NCBI RefSeq assembly: GCF_014636175.1
Contig: NZ_BMDW01000024.1
Coordinates: 1 to 59,504, forward strand
DNA from: Sphingomonas psychrolutea
GTDB lineage: Bacteria > Pseudomonadota > Alphaproteobacteria > Sphingomonadales > Sphingomonadaceae
Length of the DNA stretch: 59,504 nt
Reading direction: 5' to 3'
Position 1 is the stretch's first letter; the number at the start of each line of letters is the position of its first letter. The translations under genes and the position numbers were made by a program. Below, in pieces: positions 59,407 through 59,504 of this stretch. Below the pieces are notes generated by a model, which saw only the letters and a program-made list of their open reading frames with translations, was not told the DNA's origin and ran no database searches.

Positions 59407-59504
59407 GGCTTTGTTGCAAAACTGACGTTGGGGATTCACGTAGGGAATCGAGTGGGATAGATGGGCGTGATGCCCAAACCTGCCGCACCTGTGTATCGCA
59501 CGAC
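59407..59504 (+). mobile_element. IS6-family insertion sequence, left end
   Basis: GGCTTTGTTGCAAA at 59407-59420 is an IS6-family terminal inverted repeat (IS26: GGCACTGTTGCAAA; IS6100: GGCTCTGTTGCAAA). About 50 nt later a transposase frame opens. The rest is outside the window, so the 8-bp target duplication cannot be checked. Confidence 0.88.
59470..59504 (+). CDS. IS6-family transposase, first residues
   Basis: ATG 59470 opens MPKPAAPVYRT, which resembles the N-terminus of IS6-type DDE transposases (MPKPASPVYRRHRF-like). The GTG/ATG pair at 59461-59470 allows an alternative start. Only 11 codons are visible, so this rests mainly on the terminal repeat. Confidence 0.6.
   Translation, partial: MPKPAAPVYRT

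Noticed and set aside
1..59504. CRISPR array, rRNA operon or integrase gene
   Set aside because: No regularly spaced short repeats, no rRNA sequence and no tyrosine or serine recombinase motifs were found in either strand.

Overview
The window is high-GC, compact, alphaproteobacterial DNA. The gene content points to a sphingomonad (Sphingomonas/Sphingobium type): an EipA (DUF1134) protein, DUF6456 and DUF2793 proteins, a gene-transfer-agent-like tail block, and a FecI/FecR/TonB-receptor set. These family and taxon calls rest on recognition of protein motifs, not on a search.

Layout. (1) 1-8044: ordinary chromosomal genes (glutaminyl cyclotransferase, XRE and LysR regulators, MOSC, DUF2855, GST, a divergent DapF, a glycine-zipper protein, SnoaL-like and YCII-like small proteins) and a possible asparagine-synthase remnant. 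(2) 8089-14424: a decayed gene-transfer-agent (GTA) cluster. The terminase has lost its ATPase part. Portal, prohead protease and DUF2163 pieces are fused at deletion junctions, one marked by an inverted-repeat element. The NlpC/P60, tail and DUF2793 genes still look intact, and a spermidine-synthase-like gene sits inside the cluster. (3) 14511-20842: OmpA-like porin, UDP-glucose dehydrogenase, YgfZ, dihydroorotase, DoxX, EipA and a tRNA-Ser(GCT). (4) 21308-55435: a dense metal-resistance island starting just downstream of the tRNA. (5) 55709-59504: an MNT-HEPN protein, then a sigma factor / FecR / TonB-receptor operon whose receptor is cut by an IS6-family element at the right edge.

The island holds three complete heavy-metal RND systems. 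The first (minus strand, 21308-28087) is outer-membrane factor, adaptor, RND pump and an MFS protein, all joined by 4-nt overlaps. It is divergent from a two-component system, and an identical 19-nt direct-repeat operator lies in front of both. The second (31469-37726) is a copper/silver Cus system with the full methionine relay in CusA, a CusF domain fused to CusB and a separate CusF. The third (48813-54504) is a Czc-type system with the D-D-E signature of divalent-metal pumps. Around them lie a DmeR/DmeF nickel-cobalt module, a porin plus double-permease ABC transporter without a visible binding protein, a cytochrome c-FTR1 fusion, an aspartyl protease-PDZ protein, a MerR regulator, a CDF-like transporter without the usual C-terminal domain, and a ZIP-like transporter.

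The most unexpected signal is regulatory. Three promoters (FTR1 fusion, protease-PDZ, CDF-like/Czc operon) carry almost the same MerR-type operator with the same 19-bp spacer, so one Cys77/Cys112/Cys120 MerR protein probably controls all three. Two of these promoters are so close to the ATG that the mRNAs should be leaderless. A degenerate 70-90-bp repeat present three times flanks the ZIP-like and MNT-HEPN genes like cassette borders. I found no CRISPR array, no rRNA and no integrase.
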